This document shows positions 21,145 to 33,251 of a stretch of 64,000 bases of DNA, piece by piece. How positions within the stretch are numbered: position 1 is the first letter of the stretch; every line of letters starts with the position of its first letter. The notes beneath the pieces were generated by a model that saw nothing but the letters and a program-made list of their open reading frames with translations, had not been told where the DNA came from and made no database searches. Position numbers and translations under genes: made by a program. Source of the stretch: Rhododendron vialii (taxonomy: Eukaryota > Streptophyta > Magnoliopsida > Ericales > Ericaceae); assembly GCF_030253575.1 (NCBI RefSeq), contig NC_080561.1, positions 32,015,564 through 32,079,563 on the forward strand, read 5' to 3'.

Positions 21145-24025
21145 GTTTGTGCTCTTCTTAGTGGAGGAGGGAATGCTGAGAAGGTGGCTGTACCGGCAAG
21201 ACAGGTTCTTCCTGTTCCACCTGGTGTTTCTCTTAAAGATGCTGCCAGTTTCCCTGAAGTGGTATGCACTCTGTGGTCGACCGTTTTCATGAGGAGCAGG
21301 CTAAGTGCAGGAGAAACATTCCTGGTAATTTACAAGCCCATCTACGCACAAAAGCATTGTTCTTTCCCGCTTTGTTTCTTTCATTAATAAAAAGCCGTTT
21401 GAACTTTTTCAGACTCAGTGTTTTGTAATGATCTTGAGGAAATGGTTTTTTTAAGCACAATCAATCATCATTTTCCGTTTTGTTTTTTTATTGTATTGAT
21501 CTTAATCAGTGTGCATTTGTGTGTGTGATTTTTTCAATTTTTATTTATTTTACCTCCGCATGAGTGATCCAGTGCCGACAATATTAGAAAAAAGTGAATT
21601 TGCATGTAAAAAATAAACTTTTTTTAATGCATTTTTTGGATCCAGGGGGTTCCCCTGATATAATGGTGGAGCCGCGCCTGGGTATCATCAATCATTGGTC
21701 GATCTTCTCTCTCCTCTCCTCTCTCCTCTCTCAATCATCAATCGATTTTCTCTCTTCGCGTATATAGTTGACATATATTATACTGTATATGGAAATGGAA
21801 AAGCTTTTTTTGTTTTAACGTTTTCAGAAATATATATGTGTGTACATATAATTATGTTGCATATGAAAACGAAAAAGCTTTGTTTTAATGATTTCAGATA
21901 CAGTACACTTTTTATGCTTTTAATCTGTATTAGGCTATAGAGTATTTTGTTGTATGCTATATTCCCTATTTTTTTCGCCTAGGTGCGCCTTGCTTCAAAA
22001 AGGCGCGCGCCTCGCCCTGCGCCTCTCACCTAGGCCCCAGAGATCTCTGCACCTCTCGCCCTTAACAACTATGGTTACTGTATAAATTGCTTTCTTGGAG
22101 TTGCCAAAAAATTTAACTAACTCATGGAGTTGTTTGTTTTACCCAATTTGAGCTTTCACATTTGGAGTTACATGCCTCTTTTTGATAAATTAGATGGACC
22201 AGTAAACTAAAAGGAACAGTAATATGATTATCTAAATTGTGGAAATGAAAAGTGCTGCGGCCTCATGGTTAGTGTGGCATAATACTTGTTTCCGTTTGGC
22301 GAAACGTTCTTATGTAAGCTTTCTCCACTTTATCACCATTGATAGCCAATCTTAAAATTATGACACTTTAGTTATTGACTGCGAGGACTTACATTTCAGA
22401 TACGTTTTTTTTTTTGGTCGGCCACATTTCAGATACATGGGGGCTCTAGTGGGATTGGTACATGTCCAAGGGAGCCAAAGTCAGCGGGTTTAGTAGCATT
22501 TTTTTTTCATCTCATGGCAGTGCGTGTAGCGATAGTTGAGCTTACATAAATCTATTAGCAATTTCATTTCACCAGGAAGTGCAGAAAAATTAGCTGCTTG
22601 CAAGGATCTTGGAGCTGATGTGTGCATCAACCACAAGACTGAAGATTTTGTTGCTCGTGTAAAGGAAGAAACACAAGGGAAAGGTATATTCTCTCTACCG
22701 TGGTGATCTCAACCTGTTCTTAGTTCAAGAAAATGTAGAAGCTTGACAGCTAAAGAGACATTTGGAGTTTGGACGTGTCCTCTTTTTTTTTTTCATCTCA
22801 TATCTAGAATTCCTATCTTTTTTTAGTTTTGGTATGTATCAGAAAATTACCTCAAAAGGTTTGATAACAGGAGTTGATGTTGTACTGGATAACATGGGAG
22901 GGCCCTACTTTCAGCGAAACCTTGACAGCCTAAAAGTTGATGGGAGACTTTTTATCATTGGTTTTATGGGTGGAACAGTATCAGAAGTGAATCTCGCGGG
23001 TTTGCTTGCAAGGCGCCTCACAGTGCAAGGTATGTTCTCAAGTCCTTACCTATATGTTTCTGGACTTTGGACTTACCTATATAGTTACACTTGCAAGTTG
23101 GAACTCATTTTGCTAGACAATGTTATCAGGGACTCAGTCCAAAATATATAGGTCGATCAATTTTCTACAACGGACGATCGAGATGCGGTAGTTTTCTAAA
23201 CGATTAAAAAATGTTCATGCAGCTTCCAAGGGGTGAGTGTATGTACCTTTACAAGCGTTCAAGCAGCTTTCAGCGCAACTCCTCATGCTTTTTAAAGGGA
23301 AATAATAAAACTTGCTGATGGGTGATGATAGTTTTTGGCGTACTTGGGAGAAAAGAGTAATCCAGAGGAAAGCCATGGTGGTAGAAACTTCATGCCAGAA
23401 GAAACAATCTGCTTCATCATGGGAATCTGATTCTAATACTGCTAGACAAAGTTTGTTGACCTCTGAGGCCATTGTTTCAAAAGAATTTCCTGATTCTCGA
23501 TAGCTATATGGACTATTTGCATCCTTATGGGGAACCTTTTTTAAAATTTCCGAGAAAAAGAGGGACATACCTATATTTTACATAATTACATCATCTAGGC
23601 GAAAGCTACCTCTTGTATCTTCTTTATAATACAGCTTAATTATTCAAGGAAACTCCTTTGTCACGATGGTTGGGCATGAAATGCCTACAAAAGTGGACTC
23701 TTTCTTGAAGTACTTCTGTGATGCTCTACTAATGTTCCGATTTTGTGGATTATTGCCTCAACTGAATGTTGTTTAGTTGGTATTCTGCGCTAGTTTTTCA
23801 AAAATTACCATTCTATACGTACAGCGGCTGGGTTGCACAGCAGAAGTACAGAAAACAAAGCTCTGATTGTAAATGAAGTGGAGAAGAATGTTTGGCCAGC
23901 GATCATGGCAGGGAAGGTGAAACCAGTTGTGTACAAGTATCTTCCAATATCTGAAGCAGCAGAGGATCACCGGCCCGCTTATGGAAAGTAGCAACCATAT
24001 TGGGAAAATTCTCCTTGTCCCATGA
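21145..24025 (+). pseudogene. PIG3-like NADPH quinone oxidoreductase, decayed
   Basis: Zinc-free MDR-family quinone oxidoreductase remnant. Exons still readable: 21145-21324 (VCALLSGGG... to GETFL), about 22433-22490 (IHGGSSGIGT, the start of the Rossmann nucleotide-binding loop), 22576-22683 (SAEKLAACKDLGADVCINHK), 22871-23029 (VDVVLDNMGGPYFQ... to ARRLTVQ) and 23825 onward (AAGLHSRSTENKALIVNEVE...). Lesions: no exon for the N-terminal third; the exon after GGSSGIGT is shortened by internal deletions; and four extra bases near 23973-23977 shift the frame so that translation stops at TAG 23988 instead of the ancestral stop near 24023. Splice sites are largely preserved, so this is a decayed genomic duplicate, not a processed copy. 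Confidence 0.85.
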
Positions 24026-24372
24026 TACCTCGGACGATATTGTGTATCCACAGATTCTACATCATATTATGTAAGTTATTTTTTCTTTTTGTTTCGAACA
24101 CCTTTAGAGGGTGCTCTCTGTATGGACTGAATGTCTGTTTTATGGCTTATCTTCGTACGCACCATTGTACATGAGAATAAATGGCACTCTGGTATTCTCC
24201 CTTGCTTGCTAAATTAGAATCTTGTACATGGTTTTTGACCGGAAAATATGCATTGGAATATGTTTTAATCTTGGTTTTTGATCAGGTAAATTTTTTGAAA
24301 CTTGTAATACAAGTGTGGACTTCAACAAGTTGTGTCAAACTTGAAGAGCAGTTACAGTGGTAATTAATTGTT

Positions 24373-24382
24373 GGAAACTTCT

Positions 24383-24431
<49 letters not shown>

Positions 24432-24449
24432 CAGGAAACTTCTAGAGTT
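24373..24449. mobile_element. Bare poly(T) run between direct repeats
   Basis: GGAAACTTCTAGAGTT occurs at 24373-24388 and again at 24434-24449, with about 42 T residues between and almost nothing else. This is what a poly(A)-only retroinsertion with its 16-bp target duplication would leave. Confidence 0.75.
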
Positions 24450-25042
24450 AGGTCACTAAGGCTTTCACACTTTCAAACAAAATTTTTCTCAAGGAAAGTA
24501 TTTGGATTTCCAGACCCTCCAAGTTTCACCTCTTTGCCAAATCAAATGACTTGATGCTATTACAGTCTCAGACGATTTTTTGAATCGGGCATAATTACAC
24601 CCTAAAATACCCCAACGAATTGTCAATGTCATTCATTTACTTTACCCAATTATTTTGAGAAATAACCACTTTATAGTGCAAAAATGACAAAAATGCGCTA
24701 AAAAGTGGTTATTTTCCAAAATACTTGAGTAAAAGTGCCAAAATTTTACTTTTCTGATTTCTCTTGTCGAGACAAATCAATAATCTACAAAAGTTTGGCG
24801 CAAAATTAACAAATGTGAAAAAAATTCAAATAAAAACAAATTTCAGATTTAAGTTAAGTCCAAGATAATGCAGCGTATTAACTTGAAAACATTTGAGCTT
24901 ATGGCTAGTTAACTTGATTTCAGATGTACCACATTCAATAGATGACATAAGAGCTGGCATTTACAGAAGCATACAATTAAATGGATCAAGTCCACGAATC
25001 TCCATTTTCAAACATCCGAGCATTGAACCCTCAAGAGGAAAT

Positions 25043-26555
25043 TTATTTGCCACGGCAAAGGGCTTGAATTGCTAAGCTTTTCAACTCTCCAGGACATGGG
25101 TCCCCTAGCTGAGATGTCGAGACAGGAACTGAACATCCTTGTTTCCCAATGCACGCCTGCAGTTTGAACCTTGTTAGCATGGATACTTTGCTAAGGGAAA
25201 TGTTGATGGAAAAGAATTGAGGAAGCCAGCACAAAAGAACATTGATCTTACACTCAGCTTAGCCCCAAAACCATTTTCCAAAGAAAGAAATAAGTGTAGC
25301 ATGTACAAGGCTACAAGTTTTTGTGTCCCGAGGGAGTTGAGTTTTGTTCACCCTCCACTTAGGAGGGTGAACATTACCCTCCTTCCTATTAGTTGAAATG
25401 GTATGGATCCCACCACAAAGTGATGCCATGCTTACCAAAAAGTGTATTGCACGGGTGAGACCAACACCATTTCAACCAATAAGATGGAGAGTAATGTTTA
25501 CCCTCTTTTAAGGAAGGTGAACAAAATTGCACTCGTCCCGAGGGGGCAGCGGACACGTGATTGGATATAATCAAAATGAAAAAATAACTCGTGTATTCTC
25601 GAAAGTCGTTCCATACGAATCCAAGGATCACATGTAATGCTGCAAAGGAAATGAAGATCAACCTATGGGGTTCTGTTTTCACTTTCAGTATCTACTTTCT
25701 GTTTTGGTTTTCCGATAGAGCAAAAAGACTCTGTCTGGGCGTAGGCCAAAAATCACAAGGCTCTCATCATTGACCACTAAAGCATGCGCAACCATGTAGG
25801 TTGATTTATGCAAAGAAAACAATATGCAACTTAGACTCTTCAGTCAATACTCTAAGATACCCTAAGATATACAGTACAACTAAGCAGAGTATATACATGT
25901 AAACCCCAAGTACTTTTACATAAAGAAAATTAAATCACTCTCATAGGGGCTCCTAATCTTAGGCTCTTCTCTATGCCCTCGAACCCACGCACCCTCTTCT
26001 ACCTCCGCCCCCCTCCTCCAGTTCATGCAATATGATGGTTTAACCAATGCCCTTTACGGCACTCATTTATAGGACCCTTGAAGATTACCCTCTTCATATC
26101 TCCTTGACAAGTTTAGGCTGAGCCTAGGCTCCAACTGACATATCTCCCAGGACCCAGGTTAAGAGAAAGTGCCGCGGATTGAGCGGGTTGGTTTTATACT
26201 AGATAGAGTAAAGAAAGATCTTTTTACCTTCTGAACAATCAACAAAACATTGGCATGACAACTTCCTGGACAGAATGCACCACAATGTCCCGTAGGAGTT
26301 CCAAAGCTAGCAAAACTGATTGAAGTAATTTGCCATCTTCTTTCACATGCCAGTCGAACTTCAGGAGTTTGAGAAATATATTCTGACATCAGTTTCCATG
26401 AATCTTCTGGCGGAGGATCAAACTCTGAAACATGTGCACAAATCTCTTGTCCAGCTCGTGTGGAGAAAGAAATTCTTGAAGGGTCACCTCCAAGTTCTTC
26501 ATGGAGAACCAGTAAGTTCTCACCTGGATGTACCCAAGGGCGTGGGATGTGATAC
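25043..26555 (-). pseudogene. Beta-galactosidase (GH35) 3' fragment, last two exons
   Basis: Exon 26555-26228 encodes YHIPRPWVHPGENLLVLHEE followed by RLACERRWQITSISFASFGT and SCHANVLLIVQK. This is the end of the GH35 C-terminal region and the start of the galactose-binding lectin (SUEL) domain. Exon 25156-25043 encodes ACIGKQGCSVPVSTSQLGDP to LKSLAIQALCRGK and a stop, completing the lectin domain. Both frames are open and the splice sites are canonical. None of the upstream exons, including the glycosidase barrel with its catalytic glutamates, is found in the following 4 kb, so this cannot make an enzyme. A 200-bp MITE lies in the intron. Confidence 0.8.
25335..25534. mobile_element. 200-bp MULE-like MITE
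   Basis: Inverted ends of about 40 bp (TTTTGTTCACCCTCC and GGAAGGTGAACAAAAT with more pairing inward), flanked by a perfect 10-bp repeat GTCCCGAGGG (25325-25334 and 25535-25544). It sits in the intron of the beta-galactosidase fragment. Confidence 0.88.
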
Positions 26556-28514
26556 CTGGACATGATATACATCCTCATACATTAAAAGTTGTACTAGTAA
26601 TGCTCCAAAGGTACGTGCAATGATAAGATGGTTTTTATCTACTTCACATACTAGAGGTGGCAGATGATATTGGGTATCTTTTTTCCATTTTATGTACGCT
26701 ATCGAGAAACGTCGTGCCGTAAGATATACATTACGAAGAGTAAATATAGTCGGAAAAAAGTTTTACCTTTCCTAGAATACAAAATCTAATGCCTACATAA
26801 AAATGGAATTTTGAAGATGCATATTTCAGGTCTTCAACCATATTACATGGTTGAGTAAGAAAAAGTATTTAGCACTTACAACCCAAATTTCCAGCAAACA
26901 TCCCTTCCTTGCATGCTTTATAAAAAGGGTTTACAAATATTCATTTTCCCTTCCAAATTTTCAATCAAAATAAAACAGAAAACAAAATGATACAGACAGG
27001 ATCCAAATTCTAAACATGTTTGAGCCAAATTCTAAACATGTTTGGCTTTGATTTGGGGGCATGGTTCTGCAGCAAAACATGTATAGGGGGGCCACTGTTT
27101 CAGTGGTATTCTGAGAGCAGCCACTTTGTGCATATTGCCAAATGTTAGATCTGTCTTCAATCCTCCCCCGCCCATAACCCCAAGGATTGGCGACTACATG
27201 GGTTCTGTTATTGTCGTTGTTGTATTGTATTTAAATTTTTTGGCGAAATTCAAGTCCACCCTTTGTTATGGTCTTTTGCCAAATCTCACACTGTCACACC
27301 AAGTGAACTGACCTCCATTGAGATATGACTTGGGTTTTATCCAATGATCTAGATTTGAGTTTGTGCAGCAACATGGCTATTTTTTGGTCTTTTTGACTCT
27401 GTAATAGGCCAAAAATTTACTTTTGCGAAGTCTTTTTGGCACCAATGGCTCTCGCTAGGAATTCATGGTCCAGCATCGGCGTATATACCAGCTCAAAAAC
27501 TTCAAAGGGCAACAACCTATTTCTTAGCTAGATCTAAGTTGATATCTGCATTTCTACAAACTTTACTACTTAGTAAGGAAAGAATTTTTTTCCCCACTTT
27601 ATGAAAGGCATATTGGTTTTACCTAGGTTTTGTCCTATTATTATGCTTTTGGTCAGTAATAGATTCAAGGGAAATCGTAGGACAGCACTCCCAAAGTTTT
27701 TCAGAAAAAAAAAAACCATGTTATAGTAGCAAGCTTAAGGTAGTCGCATTACCATACATGTTGGCACTCCAAAATTATAATAGTTTGCTCCCCAAAGAAG
27801 TTAGAATCCGGGATTTATTCCTGCTTGCTGTCACTGTTCTCATGTTTGGCCATTAACTGGTCTATGTCTCATGTGGCTATTTCCCTCTTACAGTCTGGAT
27901 TTATTAATTTCGGATTTTATACACTGCAAGAATTTGTTTGCTGAGATACTTTGATGATGGAGGCTATGCAGTTGATAAGTCTGCAGCTTGATTTCATCTT
28001 ACAATAGACCGTATTACTCTTTGTTTTGAAGATCGTATCAGCATTCTGACTCTTAGTGCATGGAAACTGATACTCATGCAACCCATGGAGAGTACTTTTC
28101 TTGGATCTCTCAAGTCTCTCCCTCAGTTTTTACTACGATGGCATGCAGCTAATACTTCAGTTTAAATTATTTTTTTTAAATTTTATACTTTTTGCATCAT
28201 TTGTCACGTGTCAACCGACCTTTATGCAGTTCAGATTGATCTAACCAAACATTATGACACACTCAGTACTATGACTACAGGTGTAACAACTGTTTGATAT
28301 GCTTCAATGAATGTGAAACTAACTGATTAATGGAGACAGTGCTTGGGGTTTTTATCGACAGAGAAACATATTGAAACACGTTATTCTTAGATGTATATGA
28401 AGCCTCGAAACTACAGCTCAGACGGAATAAACCTTTTGTGACCGCCTGCCTCAATTTATAATAAATACCTTATGCATTTACATATTTATGTTCTTTTACT
28501 GGCTTCTGCAATAG
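26556..28514. other. Intergenic; one SINE-like piece
   Basis: Mostly featureless. 27131-27215 contains GACTACATGGGTTCTGTTAT followed by a TTG-rich tail, a SINE 3' end type. No coding exon recognised. Confidence 0.45.
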
Positions 28515-28601
28515 AAGGAAAGATCGATCCGCGTTGAAGACATTGTCAAATTAGGCAGTCGTGCAGAAGATGCCGATACAACTAAAGGAGGAAAAGTATA
28601 G
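28515..28601 (+). other. Possible isolated terminal exon
   Basis: After an AG acceptor the frame reads KERSIRVEDIVKLGSRAEDA then DTTKGGKV and a stop. It is coding-like in composition, but no partner exon is seen nearby and I do not recognise the protein. Confidence 0.25.
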
Positions 28602-29041
28602 ATGGTGTGTTTATAGATCTGAAATTTCGGTCCTCGTTCAACTCCAATTTTCAGGCGGAGTTGGCTTGTCGATTGTTTGTGTCAATTTAATTTACCTAGT
28701 TGATACCTTAAAGCTACAGCTCTGCCCAGATGACATAAGCATCACTCCCGTCATTGGTGAGACTCGATCTTGAGTCTCGGCTACCCCTGGGTTACCACCT
28801 TCAGTGGTCAAAGAACTTCTACTGGTTTCGGCAAAATATATATTTTTTTTGCTAAGCAAAATAATTTATTAATCTTTATAAAGGATTACAAAGATTAAAA
28901 GGATTAAGGGCACACCAGGTTTTGGCAAAATATAAGCGCGACTTATTTTTTGTCTTTATTAAAAAAATTCGTTATTTATTAGTTTTGCATCAATCTTTTG
29001 TGAATCATTGATTGATCTTGATGAGAGAGTTTTTTATTGCA

Positions 29042-29118
29042 AAACGTTAGGTCTGTCTCCAATCCTCTCCCGTCCATATCCCCAACGATTTACGATTATA
29101 TGGGTTCTGTTGTTGTTG
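29042..29118 (+). repeat. SINE-like 3' end
   Basis: Reads TTAGGTCTGTCTCCAATCCT and then ATATGGGTTCTGTTGTTG, matching the piece at 27131-27215 with several differences. Two diverged copies of one family. Confidence 0.45.
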
Positions 29119-29862
29119 GAGTGACATTATGGATACCCGAAATTAAAGTTAGTTTTTTTTTTCATACTCTATGTGCAAATGAAAAACATCATTTATTATA
29201 GTTTTTGTTATGTTATTTTAATTTTTTTTTGGAGCTAATGACTATTAATATTGTAATGCATCTTTTTTATTTTTTTAGTATAAATTTCGTCACTGCTAGG
29301 ATAAAATCCTGACTCTGTCCTTAGACTTGTTCCTTTTAATAAGTTGAAGATGCATGTGATGATGATGCTTTCTCTATTTGGACCGTAAGATGGAGAATTT
29401 TCTAGTTTCCAAATTTGTTTGTGTTTTAAGCGCTACGATCGAATTTATACTTTTTTATGCACGTGACCCATCTATATCAGACGATTCTAGAGACATTGTG
29501 TCTGAATTTATGCACATCTGTATGTTTCCGTACGTTGCATTTTTTCTGACCATTACCCAAAGAAGTCTCTTTTTACTTTTTGGTTGTGGCTCTTAAGAAT
29601 GCCTTTCTTTTGGTCTGAGGTCCTATGAATGATAGTATATGACTTTTAGCCTTGGCTGCCGGGCTTGGGCTACTCGTGCGGGTTTAATTAAGGAGTTAAT
29701 TATGGGCCGGTCCTAATATTGAATTTTATAGCCCACTAAATTTTATGGGATAAAATTACAATGCTCACTAAATTCTATGAGTGTGATTTTACTTCTTTAC
29801 CCCACTTTAAATAACAACAAATGAGCACAACCCATCATTTAGGGTTTCAAGTGAATGTAGCT

Positions 29863-29866
<4 letters not shown>

Positions 29867-29917
<51 letters not shown>
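29867..29917. repeat. (CT)n microsatellite
   Basis: About 25 CT units directly before a proline-rich frame. Confidence 0.95.
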
Positions 29918-29919
<2 letters not shown>

Positions 29920-29923
29920 TGAG

Positions 29924-30151
29924 TCAGCCCCGCCACCACCGGCTACTCCTCCGCCAATCTCAGCCCCACCACAAGCCACTTCTCCGCCTGTCTTAGCTCC
30001 ACCACCAACTACTCCTCCTCCGGCCGTTCCACCTTTGCCGCCTCCATGGACGTCGATGCCTCCGCCGCCACCTCAGTCCACCACCTCCATTGACGTTGAT
30101 GCCTCCGCCGCCTCCGTCTGGAACTGCAGTCGCCGTTCTTGCCGCGGCTAA
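29924..30151 (+). pseudogene. Proline-rich coding-like remnant
   Basis: Open frame SAPPPPATPPPISAPPQATS followed by more Pro-Ala-Thr repeats, ending in a stop at 30149. The composition resembles the extracellular part of proline-rich receptor kinases or arabinogalactan proteins, but no start codon, signal peptide, membrane segment or kinase follows. Low-complexity sequence could produce this by chance. Confidence 0.3.
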
Positions 30152-30640
30152 TTAGCACTGTTAATTATGGTGTAAATTTATATGAAAATTAACATTGTTA
30201 ATTATAAATTTGGACAGAATTTAACACTGTTAATCATGGCAGTGGTGGTGGTGGCGGTGGAGTGGTGGTATAGAAGGTTATATAGGCTAACTATAAATTA
30301 ACATTGTTAATTTAGATAAAAATTAACACTGTTAATTGTGGCGGTGGCGGCGTGGTAGTGGCGATGGTGGTGACAGCGTGGTGGTGAAGGTGGAGTGATG
30401 GTGGCGGTGTAGGAGGTTGTATGAGTCAACTGTTAATTTGGAGACAAAAATTAACACTGTTAATTGTGGTGGTGGCGGCGGCGGCGTGATGGTGTGGGTG
30501 GTGGTGGTGGCAGTGGCGGTGGTGTTAGTGGCATGGTGGTGGTGACGGCGGCGGTGGGGTGGCGTGGTGGTGGCTGGCGGCGGTGGGGTGGCGTGGTGGT
30601 GGCTGGATCGTCTCTTTCCAATCGCTTTTTTTTACGAGGG
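30152..30640. repeat. Degenerate minisatellite, AACACTGTTAATTG plus (GGT/GGC)n
   Basis: Blocks AAATTAACACTGTTAATTGTGG recur in part near 30170, 30210, 30300, 30320 and 30450, each followed by GGTGGC-rich runs. The glycine/tryptophan-rich frames here are low complexity, not genes. Confidence 0.7.
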
Positions 30641-30661
30641 GTATTTTTGTCAACAAAATAA

Positions 30662-32304
30662 TGAGCTTACTGGGCTATAGGCTCTTTGGGCAGGACCTAG
30701 TAAGCTATTCTTCATCCAGACAGGATCGGCTAGGAAGTTCCCCTGGGCCCATCGACATTAAGGTGCTTTGCAGGCATTGAGCACAAGTTCCATGAATACA
30801 ACTTTCATGGATATTTTTGTTTGTTTGGGTTCTAGAAAAAATAAATAAAAGAATTAAAAAATTGGGTTCTTAGAAAGTTTATTAACCAATTATATTTTCC
30901 TTTTATGGCCACATAAATGTGGTAGGGACTAGGGAGATACTACTTTTATCGAAGGATTGGTCTGAACAAAGTTTTGAAATTCCTTACCAGCCCAAGCAGA
31001 AAAAGAAAACACGAATACAAACGCACAATTTATTTTGCTAAATGTCAATGCCAATATGTTTTAATGGATTGAAAAAATGTCGCAATCAATGTGAGTGTTG
31101 TTTGGACCCAAAAATGAATTCAGTTACTTATAATAAAAAAATTGGTGTTGTTTGAAAGATTTCCGAAAACTAACTTACGGAATTTTTTGAGTAAACAACA
31201 GTCAAGAAAAAATGACAGAGATAAAAGAAAGAGTGATTTTTGGTGGTTTTCATTAAATGCTACAAAAAATTTATTTGTTCTTAAAGTTTAACCAAAGCAA
31301 AATCACACAAAATTAACTGTCACATAAATCCATCAACGATAATTGTTCCTTTCAACGATACTTCCGCTTTGTTCACCATGATTGACCGCAGGTCTACTGG
31401 TAGAAATTTTGTGTATGCATTCTACTCCTAATTTTACATTTGTAGAAAGAAATCTTCTGGTGGTGATTGCTATGAGAAGCTAAAACCTAGTGTGAGATGG
31501 TAGAAAAACAGGAGTATGAGTATTGATTTGGACTGTTTATCTGTACTTCGATTTGTGTTTTTTTGACTGTTTACAGACATTACACATTCATACACGGGTG
31601 CACGCATCATGGATGTTGTGACAATCACGAAAGTAGAGAATAAATAAACCAACAAGCAATCAAAACAAGGATGCAAAGATTTACGTGGTTTCGCTCAAAC
31701 ACAAAGCAAGAACGTTTCCACGTGCGAAGAGCGACTTCGTCCCTTTTCTTGTTTTTCACAATTTCTCATGAGTATTAACTTGAAATAGCATTGAACTACA
31801 TAGAGAAACAAGAACCACGCCAATTGGATGCATGAGTGAGAAAATTTGGCGTCAATTAACTGGTTTGTCTTGTTCAAGTTATTATTGACATGATATTCAG
31901 GGACAAATCTCTGGTGCAACCCAAAGGGACCACAAACCGAATAGACAACTGATCAATACTTTAATATCAAGCCCCGACAATAAAAAAAACAAAGAACTCC
32001 ACAATTATACCCAAAGGAGTCTCTCCTTACTTATACCAAAGGAGCCTCTCCTCAATGGACCTACAAGAGACAAAAACTAGGAATCCTCAAGGTTCCTATT
32101 TATAGAAATGCGATGAAAACAAGTCTAAACCGATCAAAATACGAATTTTAGTCAAATAAACCTAAATAAATTTAAACAAGGAATTGTAACGGACGAATTC
32201 GCAAAACATGCGTAGGCGCATGCAAATACAAAAATGTACATAATGTGATATGCAACAAATATCGAGTTAATAAGGTTACAGTCACCTCTGTACTCTTTTC
32301 CTTA
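30662..32304. other. Intergenic; possible LTR-like remnant
   Basis: 31600-32200 contains AGATTTACGTGGTTTCGC and a GGTTCCTATTTATAG stretch, resembling parts of plant LTRs and the solo LTR at 9.6 kb (GAGTTACGTGG). I cannot find matching ends, so this is only a suspicion. Confidence 0.25.
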
Positions 32305-32331
32305 ATATATATATATATATATATATATATT
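32305..32331. repeat. (TA)n microsatellite
   Basis: About 13 TA units followed by a short CT run. Confidence 0.9.
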
Positions 32332-32923
32332 CTCTCTCTTCAATCAAGCCCAAATTTGAAGGATTGATTTAAATGAATTTGGATGCATGCATGCAAGAAT
32401 AAGAGTCTGTCTTGTGCATTCAAACAATAGAAGTTTTAATCCTAGGCACGAGCACAAGGAAGAATTGGTATGGGGAAACAACAGAACCACAAGTCAATTT
32501 TGAAATTCTTTTGGGAACGACCTTCAATACTTAAGTGGGTTTTGGAACATGTTAGGCAAGACCGCCAGGAGTGCACATTGACGCAAGGAGATGAACAATC
32601 AAGATGAGGAGAGGAGATGGTGGAGGAGAGAGAAATTTCTAGACCAATAGTTGTTCTCGATAGTGAATAAGTTTTGAGAAAGAAAAAAAAGTTTTGAGAA
32701 AGAATTTATTGCAATTAAGTTGTTAACTGTTTTCGGTAGTGAATTAAGTTGTTGAGAAGTGACAAGTTATTTTCACTAACTAATAAGTTGTAGATCGATA
32801 AGTGAGCGAAAAATTGTTGAAAAAGAAATTGTTGACAAATTGATAGTTAACGTGAACGTACAAAATGTTAAAATGTGAATTTTTTTTGCTTAGTGCGAAC
32901 GAGATTGCAAAATAACGTATTTA

Positions 32924-33162
32924 GGCTCCGTTCCAGAACGGGTTTTAAGTCCTTATTTTTTAAGAAGACAATTTCAAGCTCAAAAATTATAGGCTTATTG
33001 AAATCTAAAAATATGCAAAATGGATCTTGTTTGATAGATCTTATTGAGATCTTTAATATGATGCAAAAAAAATTGAAAAATTATTTTTTATTTACATTAT
33101 TTTTAAATTTAAAAATATGAAATAAGTACTTATTTTTTAAAAAAGTTTTTTTGAAACGGGCC
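32924..33162. mobile_element. Tourist-like MITE, copy 1
   Basis: Ends GGCTCCGTTCC and GAAACGGGCC are inverted. It is flanked by TTA on both sides (32921-32923 and 33163-33165), the PIF/Harbinger target site. A related copy lies at 59814-60048 with the same AAATAAGTACTTATTTTTTA block. Confidence 0.75.
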
Positions 33163-33251
33163 TTAGTGGAAACTCCACCGACTCCTGGAAATAAAAGTGA
33201 GTAGGACGTGTTTGCAGCTTTCCGGTTGGGACAGTTGATATGAAGAAGCAG

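Noticed and set aside
21960-22075. GC-rich GGCGCGCGCC region as a regulatory island
   Set aside because: GCGCC/GGCGC repeats look like a piece of a dispersed plant repeat; nothing ties it to a promoter.
23215-23568. 117-codon minus-strand frame in an intron of the PIG3-like pseudogene
   Set aside because: No recognisable domain, no splice or promoter context; probably chance or repeat-derived.
30464-30661. Glycine/tryptophan-rich small protein
   Set aside because: Produced by a GGT/GGC minisatellite; no homology beyond composition.
31600-32230. Second solo LTR
   Set aside because: Internal similarity to LTR-type sequence exists, but no inverted TG...CA ends with matching 5-bp flanks could be found.
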